A stretch of 64,000 nt of DNA from Elusimicrobiota bacterium (GTDB lineage: Bacteria; Elusimicrobiota; Elusimicrobia; UBA1565; UBA9628). The stretch covers positions 62,001-126,000 of the forward strand of contig DMMY01000007.1 in assembly GCA_003452935.1 (NCBI GenBank), in the 5' to 3' direction. The notes under the pieces are model-generated. The model saw nothing but the letters and a program-made list of their open reading frames with translations. It was not told where the DNA came from and made no database searches. This document shows positions 17,560 through 25,751 of this stretch, in pieces. Every line of letters begins with the position of its first letter. Within the stretch, counting starts at the first letter, position 1. The position numbers and the translations under genes are program-made.

Positions 17560-17790
17560 ATGGAAAAACTCCTGCGCGTGAAGGTCCATCCGGATTCCAA
17601 GGACGACCGCCTCGAGCAAACCGGACCCGCGGCTTTTGTGGCCTGGGTGCGCGCCGAGGCCGAGCGCGGGCTGGCCAATGCCGCGGTCCTGGGACTTTTA
17701 GCTCAGCGCTTGGGCGTCGAGGCCAAGCGGCTGCGCATCGTCAAGGGCGCGACCGCGCCCTCCAAGATCGTGGCGATCCTGGGCGATTAA
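17560..17790 (+). CDS. DUF167 (YggU) family protein
   Basis: A 76-aa protein with the YggU/DUF167 pattern: VKVHPDSKDDRLEQ, ANAAVLGLLAQRLGVEAKRLRIVKGATAPSKIVAI. The function is unknown across bacteria. The gene begins two bases after uppP and its stop overlaps the end of the convergent transporter gene by four bases. A longer in-frame start inside uppP was rejected on homology and spacing. Confidence 0.88.
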   Translation: MEKLLRVKVHPDSKDDRLEQTGPAAFVAWVRAEAERGLANAAVLGLLAQRLGVEAKRLRIVKGATAPSKIVAILGD

Positions 17791-19124
17791 TCCACGACCG
17801 CGGCCGGGGGCCGCTCCTTGTGCGTCACCTCGCCGCGATGCTTGAGCGGCGTCTCGTGCCAGAGCCGGGTCATGAGAACGGCCCCCATGATCGAGAAAGG
17901 GATGATCATCCAGGTCCAGGCGTCCCAACCCCACTTGTCCAGAAAATGGCCCAAAAAGAATCCGGTCAGGCCCGAGGCCAAGTACTGGACCCCGTCCAGA
18001 AGTCCGGCCACGGTGGAAGCCGCCTTGCTGCCGCCAAAGTCCATGGAGGCCGTGCCGGAAAGCATGCCGTGCACGCCGAATATCCACATGCATGTAAAAC
18101 CGATCATAAAGGAAGCCGCAGCCGCGGAATGGACGCGCCCTAGGATGATGAGCGACACGATCTGGCCGAGATAAAACAGGAAGGCCACGGGCGGCCGCCG
18201 GGACTGGAACCAATGGTCGGAGAGATACCCGCAGAGCAGCCCGCCGCAGATGCCTCCCACCGTGACGCCGATGGTGGCCACGGAAAAAAGCGCGCTGCCG
18301 TGCTCGATGTTATGGACTTCCTTCAGAAACGGAACAAACCAGAGCATGATCCCCTGGCGCACGAACCCGGTGCAAAACTCCGAAACCGCCAGGATAATGA
18401 TCACCCGATTGGTGAAGACGCGGGAGACGAGGTGGTTCCAGTCCACGGGTTTATCCCGGTCAGGATCATGGGCCGTGGCATCTCCCGTGTTGAAATCCGG
18501 GAAGCCCGCGGCGGCCGGCGTGTCGCGGACCATAAAAAAATCCACGACGCACATAACCCCGATAGCGGCCGAAGGTATAAGGAACACATAGTACCAAGGC
18601 AAATAAGCCAGAATCCAGCCGCCCACGGTCATGGCCAGAAAATAGCCGGAAGAGATCATGATGCCGAAAATTCCGCCGAACACGCCGCGCTCCTGCACAT
18701 GGAACCAGGGGGCATTGACCTTGACCACGGAAAGCGCGCCGAAAGACTGGAAGTACTGGTTGGCCGCGTAGAGCAGGGACATTCCGACGATCAGCTTGGT
18801 CTGCCACCCGCTCAAAAAAAGCAAGCCTATGGCCAAATTAAGCAAGGCGGCGCCCAAGGCCCCGAACATGATGGCCTTGCGCCCGCCGATGCGGTCCGCC
18901 AGGGGCCCGTTGAACATGACGGAGACCGCGTAGGTCCAGAAGCCAGCCGTGGCAATGACGCCGAACTCGGCCTTGCTCAAATGGAACATGTCCATCATGG
19001 TCTTGCCGGCCACGTTAAGGTTGTAGCGTCCCATGTAAAACGTCGCATAGGTCAGGCCCAGGGGGAACCAATTGAGGAACCGCCGCGCGCGATATTTGGG
19101 ACTATGAACGATCAAGCTAGACAT
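17787..19124 (-). CDS. MFS transporter of the organophosphate:phosphate antiporter type
   Basis: A 445-aa inner-membrane protein with about 12 membrane segments. Sequence features match the GlpT/UhpT branch: TYATFYMGRYNLNVA, FWTYAVSVMFNGPLADRIGGRKAIM, QYFQSFGALSVVKVNAPWFHVQERGVFGGIFG. It probably exchanges a phosphorylated sugar or glycerol-3-phosphate for phosphate. The substrate cannot be told from sequence alone. The ATG follows GGAGAGC. It appears to be monocistronic. Confidence 0.88.
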   Translation of the reverse strand: MSSLIVHSPKYRARRFLNWFPLGLTYATFYMGRYNLNVAGKTMMDMFHLSKAEFGVIATAGFWTYAVSVMFNGPLADRIGGRKAIMFGALGAALLNLAIGLLFLSGWQTKLIVGMSLLYAANQYFQSFGALSVVKVNAPWFHVQERGVFGGIFGIMISSGYFLAMTVGGWILAYLPWYYVFLIPSAAIGVMCVVDFFMVRDTPAAAGFPDFNTGDATAHDPDRDKPVDWNHLVSRVFTNRVIIILAVSEFCTGFVRQGIMLWFVPFLKEVHNIEHGSALFSVATIGVTVGGICGGLLCGYLSDHWFQSRRPPVAFLFYLGQIVSLIILGRVHSAAAASFMIGFTCMWIFGVHGMLSGTASMDFGGSKAASTVAGLLDGVQYLASGLTGFFLGHFLDKWGWDAWTWMIIPFSIMGAVLMTRLWHETPLKHRGEVTHKERPPAAVVD

Positions 19125-19184
19125 GGAAGCTCTCCTGGGAAAAAATTGAGCAACAAATTATGCCAAATTCAAGACTGGCCCGCT

Positions 19185-20519
19185 TCAGGCCATTTCGACC
19201 AAATGCCGGGCGCGGCCGCGCCAAACCCATAAAAGGGCCACGGCGATGAAGCACAAGCCAAGGCATAGGCCGATCCAAAAGCCGAGCGCGCCCCAGCCGG
19301 CGCGCAAGGCCAGAGCAACGCCCACGGGCAGCCCCACCGCCCAGTACCCCACGACGTTGGCGGCCATGGGAATGCGCGTCTCGCCCAACCCTCTCAAGGC
19401 GCCGGTCAATACCACCTGGATGCCGTCGAAGACTTGAAAGAAAGCGGCTACGGCCAGGAGGCGGACCCCTATGGCCGTGACTTCCGCATCAACGGTGTAA
19501 AGGCCCAGTATCCGCCGCGGCAGAAAGATGAAGGCGGCGCTGGCCAGAGTCATAAACGCGACGCCGATGACCAGGGCGGACCAGCCCGAGCGCGCGGCGG
19601 ATCCGGGCCGGCCTCGGCCCAAGCCTTGTCCCACCCTCACCGCGGCCGCGTAGGAAACCCCGGCGGGAACCATCCACGACAGGCTGGCCAAGTTGAGCAC
19701 TATCTGGTGGGCCGCGGCCGGAACCGGGCCCAGGCGGCCGCACAGCATGGTCACCAGGCTAAACGCCCCGACCTCGGCGAGCAGCTGCATGCCGGCGGGA
19801 AATCCGATGCGCAAAAGCTCCGCCAGGATAACCGGCTTGAACCCATGCCAGCGCCAACGGCTGCGCCGGATCTCGACGGCCGCGGCGGCCGCGGCCACGG
19901 CAAACATGACGCTGTTGGCCGCGAGCATGGCGTACGCCGCGCCGAAAACGCCGCACTCGGGAAACCCCATGCGCCCGAAAATCAGGGCATAGTCCAAGAA
20001 GGCGTTGACCAGATTGCCCAGGATGACGGCCAATAGCTGCGGCCATGTGATGCTCATGGTCTGAAGATATTGCCGGCAAGCCGCGAAAAAAAGTCCCGGG
20101 AACAGGCTCCAGCGAAGTATCTTGAGGTACGCGGCCGTGCCCGCGGCGATACGTCCATCAATTCCCATGAACGCGAAGATGCGATCCGAATAGGAGAGAA
20201 GCAGGAATACGGGCAGCACGGCCAGAAAGGCCAGGGTCAGGGCGTGGATCAGAACCTCGACGCATTCATGGTGCCTGCCCGCGCCGAAAGCGCGCGAGGA
20301 AAGAGGATCTATGCCCAGTAAAATGCCCAAGGCCACTATAAAGAGAAGAAAATAGGTCGACCCGGCCAAGCCCACGGTCGCTATGGCCGCGGCGCCGAGC
20401 CTGCCGGCGAAGAGAGTGGCCACGGTGCCATAGAGCACCATGCCCGTCTGCAGCAAGGCGATGGGGGCGGCCAGCGCCAGCACGGAACGGAACTCCTCGG
20501 CCGCCAGGAAGCGCCGCAT
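19185..20519 (-). CDS. MATE-family efflux transporter
   Basis: A 444-aa, 12-segment membrane protein. Typical MATE features include LALAAPIALLQTGMVLYGTVATLFAGRLGAAAIATVGLAGS and the second half repeat (LLAEVGAFSLVTMLCGRLGPVPAAAHQIVLNLASL). It would export cationic or drug-like compounds using a sodium or proton gradient. The start at 20519 is chosen by family length; in-frame codons upstream run back into the NIF3-like gene. It is the last gene of an SGNH, NIF3-like, MATE series. Confidence 0.9.
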   Translation of the reverse strand: MRRFLAAEEFRSVLALAAPIALLQTGMVLYGTVATLFAGRLGAAAIATVGLAGSTYFLLFIVALGILLGIDPLSSRAFGAGRHHECVEVLIHALTLAFLAVLPVFLLLSYSDRIFAFMGIDGRIAAGTAAYLKILRWSLFPGLFFAACRQYLQTMSITWPQLLAVILGNLVNAFLDYALIFGRMGFPECGVFGAAYAMLAANSVMFAVAAAAAAVEIRRSRWRWHGFKPVILAELLRIGFPAGMQLLAEVGAFSLVTMLCGRLGPVPAAAHQIVLNLASLSWMVPAGVSYAAAVRVGQGLGRGRPGSAARSGWSALVIGVAFMTLASAAFIFLPRRILGLYTVDAEVTAIGVRLLAVAAFFQVFDGIQVVLTGALRGLGETRIPMAANVVGYWAVGLPVGVALALRAGWGALGFWIGLCLGLCFIAVALLWVWRGRARHLVEMA

Positions 20520-20542
20520 TTTATCCGGGGTTTTCTCGCCGC

Positions 20543-21445
20543 CTACCGAGCGCCCACCGTTCGATAGATGCAGCCCACGGGCAAGTAGATCACCGGCACC
20601 TTGACCAGCTTGGCCACATAATCGCTCAACGCTTTTATGCCGGGTTCTTCCGCGGTGCCGTGATTGACGATAATGAGGCTCTTGTTCGCATCCAGCGCCC
20701 ATTGACCGGCCTCCCAGCTTTGATTGCCGTCATCCGTGACTACCAACACGTCGGCGCCCATAAGCGCCATGTCACGCCACCTGGTGCCAACGCCGGTCCC
20801 CGTGATGATGCGCCTCGTCTTGCGGGCGGGATCGCCGACGACGCCCACGGTTCTCTGGCCCAAGGGACGCACACGCGCCGCGATCCTGCGGGAGAGTTCA
20901 TCGAGAGTCAGGCCCCCCGTGTCATAAACCTCGTAAATCATATTTCCGGCCAGGGGTTTGCCCTTGAACCCCAGCCATTTAGGCCACGAGGATCGAACCC
21001 CGAACCCGGGGATCAAATCCTCAACGTTGTGGCAGCGGTAGAGCACCATCCCGGTTTTTTTGAGCCAGGCGGCCTTGCGCGCGGCGGCGTCCTCCTCGCC
21101 GGGCAATGGTTGCGCGGCGATCTGAGTGCCATAAGGCGGCTCATGCACGATAAACAAATTCGCCCCGCGTTTCAAAGCCTCTTTAAGAAGCGCCTCCGTG
21201 GCCAGCCAACTGACGGCAATGCCTCGGATTTCCGTATCGGGATCACCGGCGAGAATGCCGTCCCCGGCCCAATTCACCGGAAATTTCAGATTGCCGGCAA
21301 ACATGGGATTGGCGCGCAGCCTGCGATCGCCTTCAGCTTCCAAGCGGGCGCGGATTTCCCTGGCCGTCAAGGCGGCAGCCGGGGGGCAGCAAGCGACCAC
21401 CGCCGCCATGGCCAAGGCGAAACATTTAGCGGCGGATAAAATCAT
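20543..21445 (-). CDS. Exported NIF3-like dinuclear-metal protein
   Basis: A 300-aa protein with a signal peptide (FALAMAAVVACCPPAAAL), which is unusual for the NIF3/YbgI family. NIF3-like segments include WAGDGILAGDPDTEIRGIAVSW, LKRGANLFIVHEPPYG (metal-ligand His) and GMVLYRCHNVEDLIPGFG. A C-terminal stretch KSLIIVNHGTAEEPGIKAL supplies the second His/Glu. NIF3 proteins bind two metal ions and have poorly defined hydrolase roles. The start overlaps the SGNH gene by 20 bases. Export is inferred from the N-terminus only. Confidence 0.75.
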   Translation of the reverse strand: MILSAAKCFALAMAAVVACCPPAAALTAREIRARLEAEGDRRLRANPMFAGNLKFPVNWAGDGILAGDPDTEIRGIAVSWLATEALLKEALKRGANLFIVHEPPYGTQIAAQPLPGEEDAAARKAAWLKKTGMVLYRCHNVEDLIPGFGVRSSWPKWLGFKGKPLAGNMIYEVYDTGGLTLDELSRRIAARVRPLGQRTVGVVGDPARKTRRIITGTGVGTRWRDMALMGADVLVVTDDGNQSWEAGQWALDANKSLIIVNHGTAEEPGIKALSDYVAKLVKVPVIYLPVGCIYRTVGAR

Positions 21446-22574
21446 GGATCCACGGCGCGACGAGCTTGTGTCCGGCGGGCGTGAAATGACAATCATCATA
21501 GAATAAAGGACTCCTCATGGAACGATAATCCCTGCGCAGCAGCGGCAGCAGGTCAAGAACGTCCAAATCAAGCCTCCGCGCCAAGGCCTTGAGCCGGCGC
21601 TGAGGAAAATCGTCCACGAAATCGGACTCGACTTGAAATCGGACGGGAAACGCGACAAAAACCAGGCGTATGCCGCGCGCTCGGCATACGTCCCGGAAAC
21701 GTTCCAAGACCGGCTCCATCTTCGCCCAAGAAACCTCGCTCCAAGCGCCGCCCCAATCCAAGGCCGCGTCGCAAATAAGGCGATTGAAAGCCGCCCTGTC
21801 TTTGCGCCAGTCTCCGGGCCCAACAGGCAGGCGCGCGCATAAATCCTTTTCGATCCGCCGCCGCTCCAGGCCGTTGACTCGGTAAAGAACGGAGCGCCCC
21901 AGGCGCGGGCTGAGCGCCGGCAACGCCCTAAGGACATAGCAGGCCAGCCAGCTCTTGGCGAGCACTTCCGGCAAGCGCGTCATTTGAAACGCGGGAGACG
22001 GCGCGAAATCATTGAGATAATAGTCCAACACGACTATATCGGGCCGCACGCCGAGCCCGCTCTCCTGAAGGATCGCCAGCTCCGTATCAAGGTCGACCGA
22101 GCCCACCCCGGCATTGATGGTCTCCAAGGGCTCGCCGCGGGCGCGGGCCAGCCGCTCCACCTGCCTCACGAAAGTCTCGTTTTCATCGACAAAAGTGCCG
22201 AACGTGATGCTGTCTCCCAAGAACAGCGCGCGCCGGCCGCGCTTGGGTCCGATCTCGCGGTTGCGATAGCCCAAAGAGTTGGTGCTGACGACTTGATCGC
22301 GATTAACGGGGGCGCCGTAGTGAAGCGACACGGCGCGGTTGGGACGCAAGCGCAAGCCCAACGGCGTTTCCACATAGACGCCGTCGGCTCGATTGCTGAA
22401 GAGACCGGGCGCTTGGCGGTTGACTTCGACGCTGCGCGGCCTCGGCATCGCCAACCGAAGAAAAAGCTCAAGGGCGAGCAGGGCCGTCCCCATGGACAGA
22501 CATATCACGATAGCCGCGAATAAAAAATTCTTGCGGTTAAAAGGGCGTCCGCTGAGGAAAGACTTCAGTTTCAT
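21426..22574 (-). CDS. Membrane-anchored SGNH/GDSL hydrolase
   Basis: A 382-aa protein with one N-terminal membrane segment (FLFAAIVICLSMGTALLALELFL). The SGNH hydrolase domain has the nucleophile in FLGDSITFGTFVDENE, NAGVGSVDLDTEL (block II Gly), DYYLNDF (block III Asn) and the C-terminal Asp-His pair (DDCHFTPAGHKLVAP). It could be an O-acetyl or lipid esterase acting at the cell envelope. The start is set by TATGAT ending seven bases before the ATG at 22574. It heads the SGNH, NIF3, MATE series. Confidence 0.82.
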   Translation of the reverse strand: MKLKSFLSGRPFNRKNFLFAAIVICLSMGTALLALELFLRLAMPRPRSVEVNRQAPGLFSNRADGVYVETPLGLRLRPNRAVSLHYGAPVNRDQVVSTNSLGYRNREIGPKRGRRALFLGDSITFGTFVDENETFVRQVERLARARGEPLETINAGVGSVDLDTELAILQESGLGVRPDIVVLDYYLNDFAPSPAFQMTRLPEVLAKSWLACYVLRALPALSPRLGRSVLYRVNGLERRRIEKDLCARLPVGPGDWRKDRAAFNRLICDAALDWGGAWSEVSWAKMEPVLERFRDVCRARGIRLVFVAFPVRFQVESDFVDDFPQRRLKALARRLDLDVLDLLPLLRRDYRSMRSPLFYDDCHFTPAGHKLVAPWIHDFIRR

Positions 22575-22581
22575 CGATGTT

Positions 22582-22587
22582 ATCATA
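22582..22587 (-). promoter_or_regulatory. -10 box TATGAT, seven bases before SGNH ATG
   Basis: TATGAT, seven bases, then ATG at 22574. It supports the second of two in-frame ATGs as the start. Confidence 0.45.
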
Positions 22588-22595
22588 CTCGCCGC

Positions 22596-23342
22596 TCAGG
22601 CGCCGAGCCAAAAACCCGTCTGCAAAGGCGGCCTCCGGCGGGAGGCCTCATCGGCCTTCGTCACGCGCGAGATGATCGCCTGACCGCCGCTGACGCGAAA
22701 GTAGGCGTCATAGTGCAAAATGAAAAACGCCAATTCCTTTTCCGGCCGCAGCTGCGCGCGATCCCGGGGATTGCGCGGGTCGTGCGAGAGGCTTTTGCTG
22801 ATGAGCCTCTTAAGTCGCGCCCGCCCGCGCGCGGGAACCAGGAGACTGATGTCCTCCAAAGCCTTTGGCGCAAAGCGCACCCGCATCCGCGGGGCGCGAC
22901 AGCGCCGCACCCAGCCGGTCCGGGCACGGACCGGACGATCGCAAGAAGAGATATAGGGTTTGACATCCAAAATCGGAGTGCTGTTGACCAAGTCCACACC
23001 GGAGAGGTAAAGCGTGTCGCCTTGGATGCGCTCCAAACGCGCCAGGGTCAGTCCGATGGGGGTGGGCCGGTGCGGGGAGCGGGAAGCAAATAAGCCCACG
23101 GTCTTGCCCTGCAGACGCGGCGGGTGAATTTTAGGCCGGAAGACCTTGTTGGTGTTGAGGTGAAACTCAAAAAGAAGCCAGACATGGCTGAATTCCTCAA
23201 GCCCCTGCAAGGCATGCTCCGGCATGAACTCCGGCCTGATACGCAGGCGCGCCGGGGCCTCCGGGACCAAGGCGCCCTGGCGCGGGGTGCCGAACTTCTC
23301 CCGAAAGCAGGACTCGATGACTCCGATCACGCGGGACTGCAT
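22596..23342 (-). CDS. trmO: tRNA t6A37 N6-methyltransferase, TrmO/TsaA family
   Basis: A 248-aa protein of the UPF0066/TrmO family. These methylate N6-threonylcarbamoyladenosine at position 37 of threonine tRNAs using SAM. Signature segments are PRQGALVPEAPARLRI, GLEEFSHVWLLFEFH, the SAM-site motif SRSPHRPTPIGLTL and LDVKPYISSCD. The C-terminal 90 residues form the usual accessory domain (EKELAFFILHYDAYF). The length is normal. It is a separate unit, 22 bases downstream of which lies the SGNH start region. Confidence 0.92.
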   Translation of the reverse strand: MQSRVIGVIESCFREKFGTPRQGALVPEAPARLRIRPEFMPEHALQGLEEFSHVWLLFEFHLNTNKVFRPKIHPPRLQGKTVGLFASRSPHRPTPIGLTLARLERIQGDTLYLSGVDLVNSTPILDVKPYISSCDRPVRARTGWVRRCRAPRMRVRFAPKALEDISLLVPARGRARLKRLISKSLSHDPRNPRDRAQLRPEKELAFFILHYDAYFRVSGGQAIISRVTKADEASRRRPPLQTGFWLGA

Positions 23343-23451
23343 CAGCGTTGTAACCCCGGCATCATTAGATTATAATCCATCGTCTCGGCCCGAAGCGAGG
23401 CAAGCTCAAGCGGACCTTGCATCGCGGCGTGCAATTGGATTAAATCCTCCC

Positions 23452-23712
23452 ATGGCTCAAGATTCGGCGCGGCATAAGGAAATCATCGATTTCATCGGCA
23501 AGACAAAATCAGAGATGCCTTGGCCGCAAATCCAGAACCGCCTTCAAGCGCGCGGCTTCTCCGCCGATGAGATCATGGCGGCCGTCGAAGAGGTGTTCCC
23601 GGGGCAAAAACGCCCGTCGCAGCGCCGAAGCCTCCGGGCTGGCCTCATAGGCGCGGCCATCGGCCTGATCGCATGGCTGCTCTTAGCGGTCCTCTACCAC
23701 GGTTCCCATTAG
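23452..23712 (+). CDS. Small membrane-anchored protein
   Basis: An 86-aa protein. The first 50 residues are helical and hydrophilic (RHKEIIDFIGKTKSEMPW, LQARGFSADEIMAAVEEVF), similar in feel to small SHOCT/UBA-like helical hairpins. One C-terminal membrane segment follows (LIGAAIGLIAWLLLAVLYH). The family is not recognised. TTAAAT six bases before the ATG fits the leaderless pattern of the window. A hairpin that may end transcription follows at 23728-23760. Confidence 0.6.
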   Translation: MAQDSARHKEIIDFIGKTKSEMPWPQIQNRLQARGFSADEIMAAVEEVFPGQKRPSQRRSLRAGLIGAAIGLIAWLLLAVLYHGSH

Positions 23713-23727
23713 AAAAGGCTTTAGTTC

Positions 23728-23760
23728 ATAGGCCTTATAGCCCCGACAAGAAAGGCCTAT
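23728..23760. terminator. Hairpin ATAGGCCTT...AAGGCCTAT after small membrane gene
   Basis: A perfect 9-base inverted repeat with a 15-base loop between the small membrane gene and the adenylate kinase gene. No T-run follows, so it may be a factor-dependent terminator or mRNA-end structure. Confidence 0.4.
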
Positions 23761-23790
23761 TCGGCCCAGGCGCGTCCGCGCCAAAATTCC

Positions 23791-23796
23791 TAAACT
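23791..23796 (+). promoter_or_regulatory. -10 box TAAACT, six bases before adk-like ATG
   Basis: TAAACT, then GACAAA, then the ATG at 23803. It predicts a leaderless transcript. Confidence 0.45.
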
Positions 23797-23802
23797 GACA
23801 AA

Positions 23803-24762
23803 ATGAAGCGCCGCATCCTCTTTTTCCTGGCCCTGGGCTGGGCCAGCCTCGCGCCTCTAGCCGTTCAAGCCGCTCTTCTCAAGACGCCGGGCAAGGCAGC
23901 CCGCGCTCCGACGGCCATGCCGCATCTGGCGGGACATCTGCTTTTAATCGGATCGCCAGCCCGCGCCAGCACTCTGCCGGCCCCGGCTCTTCTAGCCGCG
24001 CCCCTGCCCGGATCAGCGAGTCTTGGGCCCGCGACCCAAGAGCCCCTGGCTGCGGCGGCGGCCGCAGCCCTGCCCGATGCCGCTCAGAAAGACGCCCCAG
24101 CCGAAGCCCTGGCAACCCGGCAGGCTCAAGCCTTTGACAATCCCCAAGCTCCCAGCGCGGCGAACAGCCCGGGACAGGCGCCGCTCATCGATCATCCTCT
24201 TCGTCTCATTATTACCGGCCCGCCCGGCTCGGGCAAGGGCACCTTCTCGTCCCGCATCGCGCGCGATTACGGCGTCGCCCATATCTCAGCGGGCGAACTT
24301 CTGCGCGAATACGCCAAGAGCCATCCTGAGATCGGCGATATCCTGGCTTCGGGAAAACTGGTGGATTCAGCGCTCGTCGTGAGCATCGTCGGCCAACGCC
24401 TGGCCCAGCCGGACGCCCGCGAGCACGGCTTCATCCTGGACGGCTTTCCCCGCCGGCCGGAGGAAGCGGCCGCTCTTGAGAAGCTGCTGGGGCCCTCGGG
24501 GCTGGATGCAATCATCACCTTGGACGCGTCGGAAGACGAACTCCTGCGCCGCATCCTGGCGCGCGGCCGCGCCGACGACAAGGCGGACGTCTTCAGGGAT
24601 CGCATGCGCATCTACCGGGAGCAGACATTGCCGGCGGTGGAACGCTTCAAGCGTTCAGTGCCGACGCTTTCGCCCGACGTCAACGGTCCGGACATCGAAA
24701 GCAATTACTCCCGGGTCAAATCGGCCCTGGGCGCCCTGCTCAATAAAATACTGGGCCGCTAA
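23803..24762 (+). CDS. Adenylate kinase with signal peptide and Ala/Pro-rich extension
   Basis: A 319-aa protein. Residues 1-23 look like a Sec signal peptide (LFFLALGWASLAPLAVQA). Residues 24-130 are Ala/Pro-rich and low-complexity. Residues 132-319 are a complete adenylate kinase: P-loop GPPGSGKGT (139-147), AMP-site HISAGELLREY, DGFPRRPEEA, LDASEDELLRRI and the LID arginines (RGRADDKADVFRDRMRIY). The LID is short and lacks the zinc cysteines. The usual enzyme makes 2 ADP from ATP and AMP in the cytosol. Export of a kinase is unexpected, since ATP is scarce outside. Mis-start is unlikely given the -10 spacing. Confidence 0.85.
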   Translation: MKRRILFFLALGWASLAPLAVQAALLKTPGKAARAPTAMPHLAGHLLLIGSPARASTLPAPALLAAPLPGSASLGPATQEPLAAAAAAALPDAAQKDAPAEALATRQAQAFDNPQAPSAANSPGQAPLIDHPLRLIITGPPGSGKGTFSSRIARDYGVAHISAGELLREYAKSHPEIGDILASGKLVDSALVVSIVGQRLAQPDAREHGFILDGFPRRPEEAAALEKLLGPSGLDAIITLDASEDELLRRILARGRADDKADVFRDRMRIYREQTLPAVERFKRSVPTLSPDVNGPDIESNYSRVKSALGALLNKILGR

Positions 24763-25658
24763 TCGGCGCTGACCGGCTCCCATTCGCCGCGGGCTCGCCG
24801 CAAGCCATCCTCCAGGCTCCAAGGCGCTATCTTCAAAAGACGCGCGAGCCCGGTTGAATCCAATGAAGTATCCCGCGGTCGAGGCGCCGCCAAGCGCATG
24901 TCCTCCATGCGCGCCGCCTCGACCAGGCTCTCGGAAAAGCCGAATATCCGGCAAAAAGCCGAGGCGAACTCCCAACGCGAGGCCCGGGTCGCTCCCGTCC
25001 AATGGAATATCCCGCTGATGTCCGACCGCTCCAGCAAAGCCGCGACGGCCTCGGAAATCTGGGCGTTGGCCGTGGCGGTCCGCCACTGATCCGTAAAGGC
25101 CTGGACTCTCTGCCCTTGGGAAAGCCTCTGGCGCAAAGTGTCTAGAAAGCTAGGCCTGCCGCCATAGGCCCGGCCATAGACCGTGGCCACGCGCAGGACC
25201 GCGGCCCCGGGGCAGGCTTCGAGCGCCGCGTGTTCGGATTCCAGCTTGGTGCGGCCGTAGACGCTCAGGGGATGGGGAGCGTCCTGCTCCCGATACCACC
25301 CGCGCAGGCCGTCGAACACCAGGTCCGTTGAAAAATGCACGAAACGCGCGCCGGCTTTGGCGCAGAGACGCGCCAGGCCTTGCGCCGCGTCGCGGTTGAC
25401 CCGGCCGGCCAGCTCCGGCTGCTTTTCACAGGCGTCCGGCTCGGCCATGGCCGCGGTATGGACCACGGCCCGCGGCGCGGCTTCGTGGAAGGCTCGCTCC
25501 AGGTCCGCGGCGTCAGTCAAATCCACACGGATCATTCCCGGCCCGGGAGGTTGTTTGCCGCAAGTGGAAACGACATCCCATTTCACGGATAAATCCCGGA
25601 CCAGACGGCTGCCGATAAATCCCGAGCCTCCGGTCACGAGAAGTCTGGGCTTTGCCAT
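24759..25658 (-). CDS. NAD(P)-dependent sugar epimerase/reductase, RmlD-like
   Basis: A 299-aa short-chain dehydrogenase/reductase of the extended type. The Rossmann motif is LVTGGSGFIGSRLVRDL. The RmlD-like segments are DLTDAADLERAF, PRAVVHTAAMAEPDACE, HFSTDLVFDG and the catalytic YGRTKLESE. It resembles dTDP-4-dehydrorhamnose reductase, but no other rhamnose genes are nearby, so the substrate is open. Its stop overlaps the convergent adenylate kinase gene by four bases. Confidence 0.85.
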   Translation of the reverse strand: MAKPRLLVTGGSGFIGSRLVRDLSVKWDVVSTCGKQPPGPGMIRVDLTDAADLERAFHEAAPRAVVHTAAMAEPDACEKQPELAGRVNRDAAQGLARLCAKAGARFVHFSTDLVFDGLRGWYREQDAPHPLSVYGRTKLESEHAALEACPGAAVLRVATVYGRAYGGRPSFLDTLRQRLSQGQRVQAFTDQWRTATANAQISEAVAALLERSDISGIFHWTGATRASRWEFASAFCRIFGFSESLVEAARMEDMRLAAPRPRDTSLDSTGLARLLKIAPWSLEDGLRRARGEWEPVSAD

Positions 25659-25739
25659 ACGCTGGCCATGGTATCAGGATTGCCCGCCTTCGTCAATCGC
25701 TTGACGTCCGTGAAAATCCCGCTGGATAGGCCGCTTTGT

Positions 25740-25745
25740 TATAAT
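25740..25745 (+). promoter_or_regulatory. -10 box TATAAT, six bases before ispH ATG
   Basis: TATAAT, six bases, ATG at 25752. It places the transcript start on the A of the ATG and excludes an in-frame upstream start at 25668. Confidence 0.55.
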
Positions 25746-25751
25746 CTATCC

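Noticed and set aside
25701..25706. TTGACG upstream of ispH as its -35 box
   Set aside because: It lies 33 bases before the TATAAT, too far for a sigma-70 promoter.
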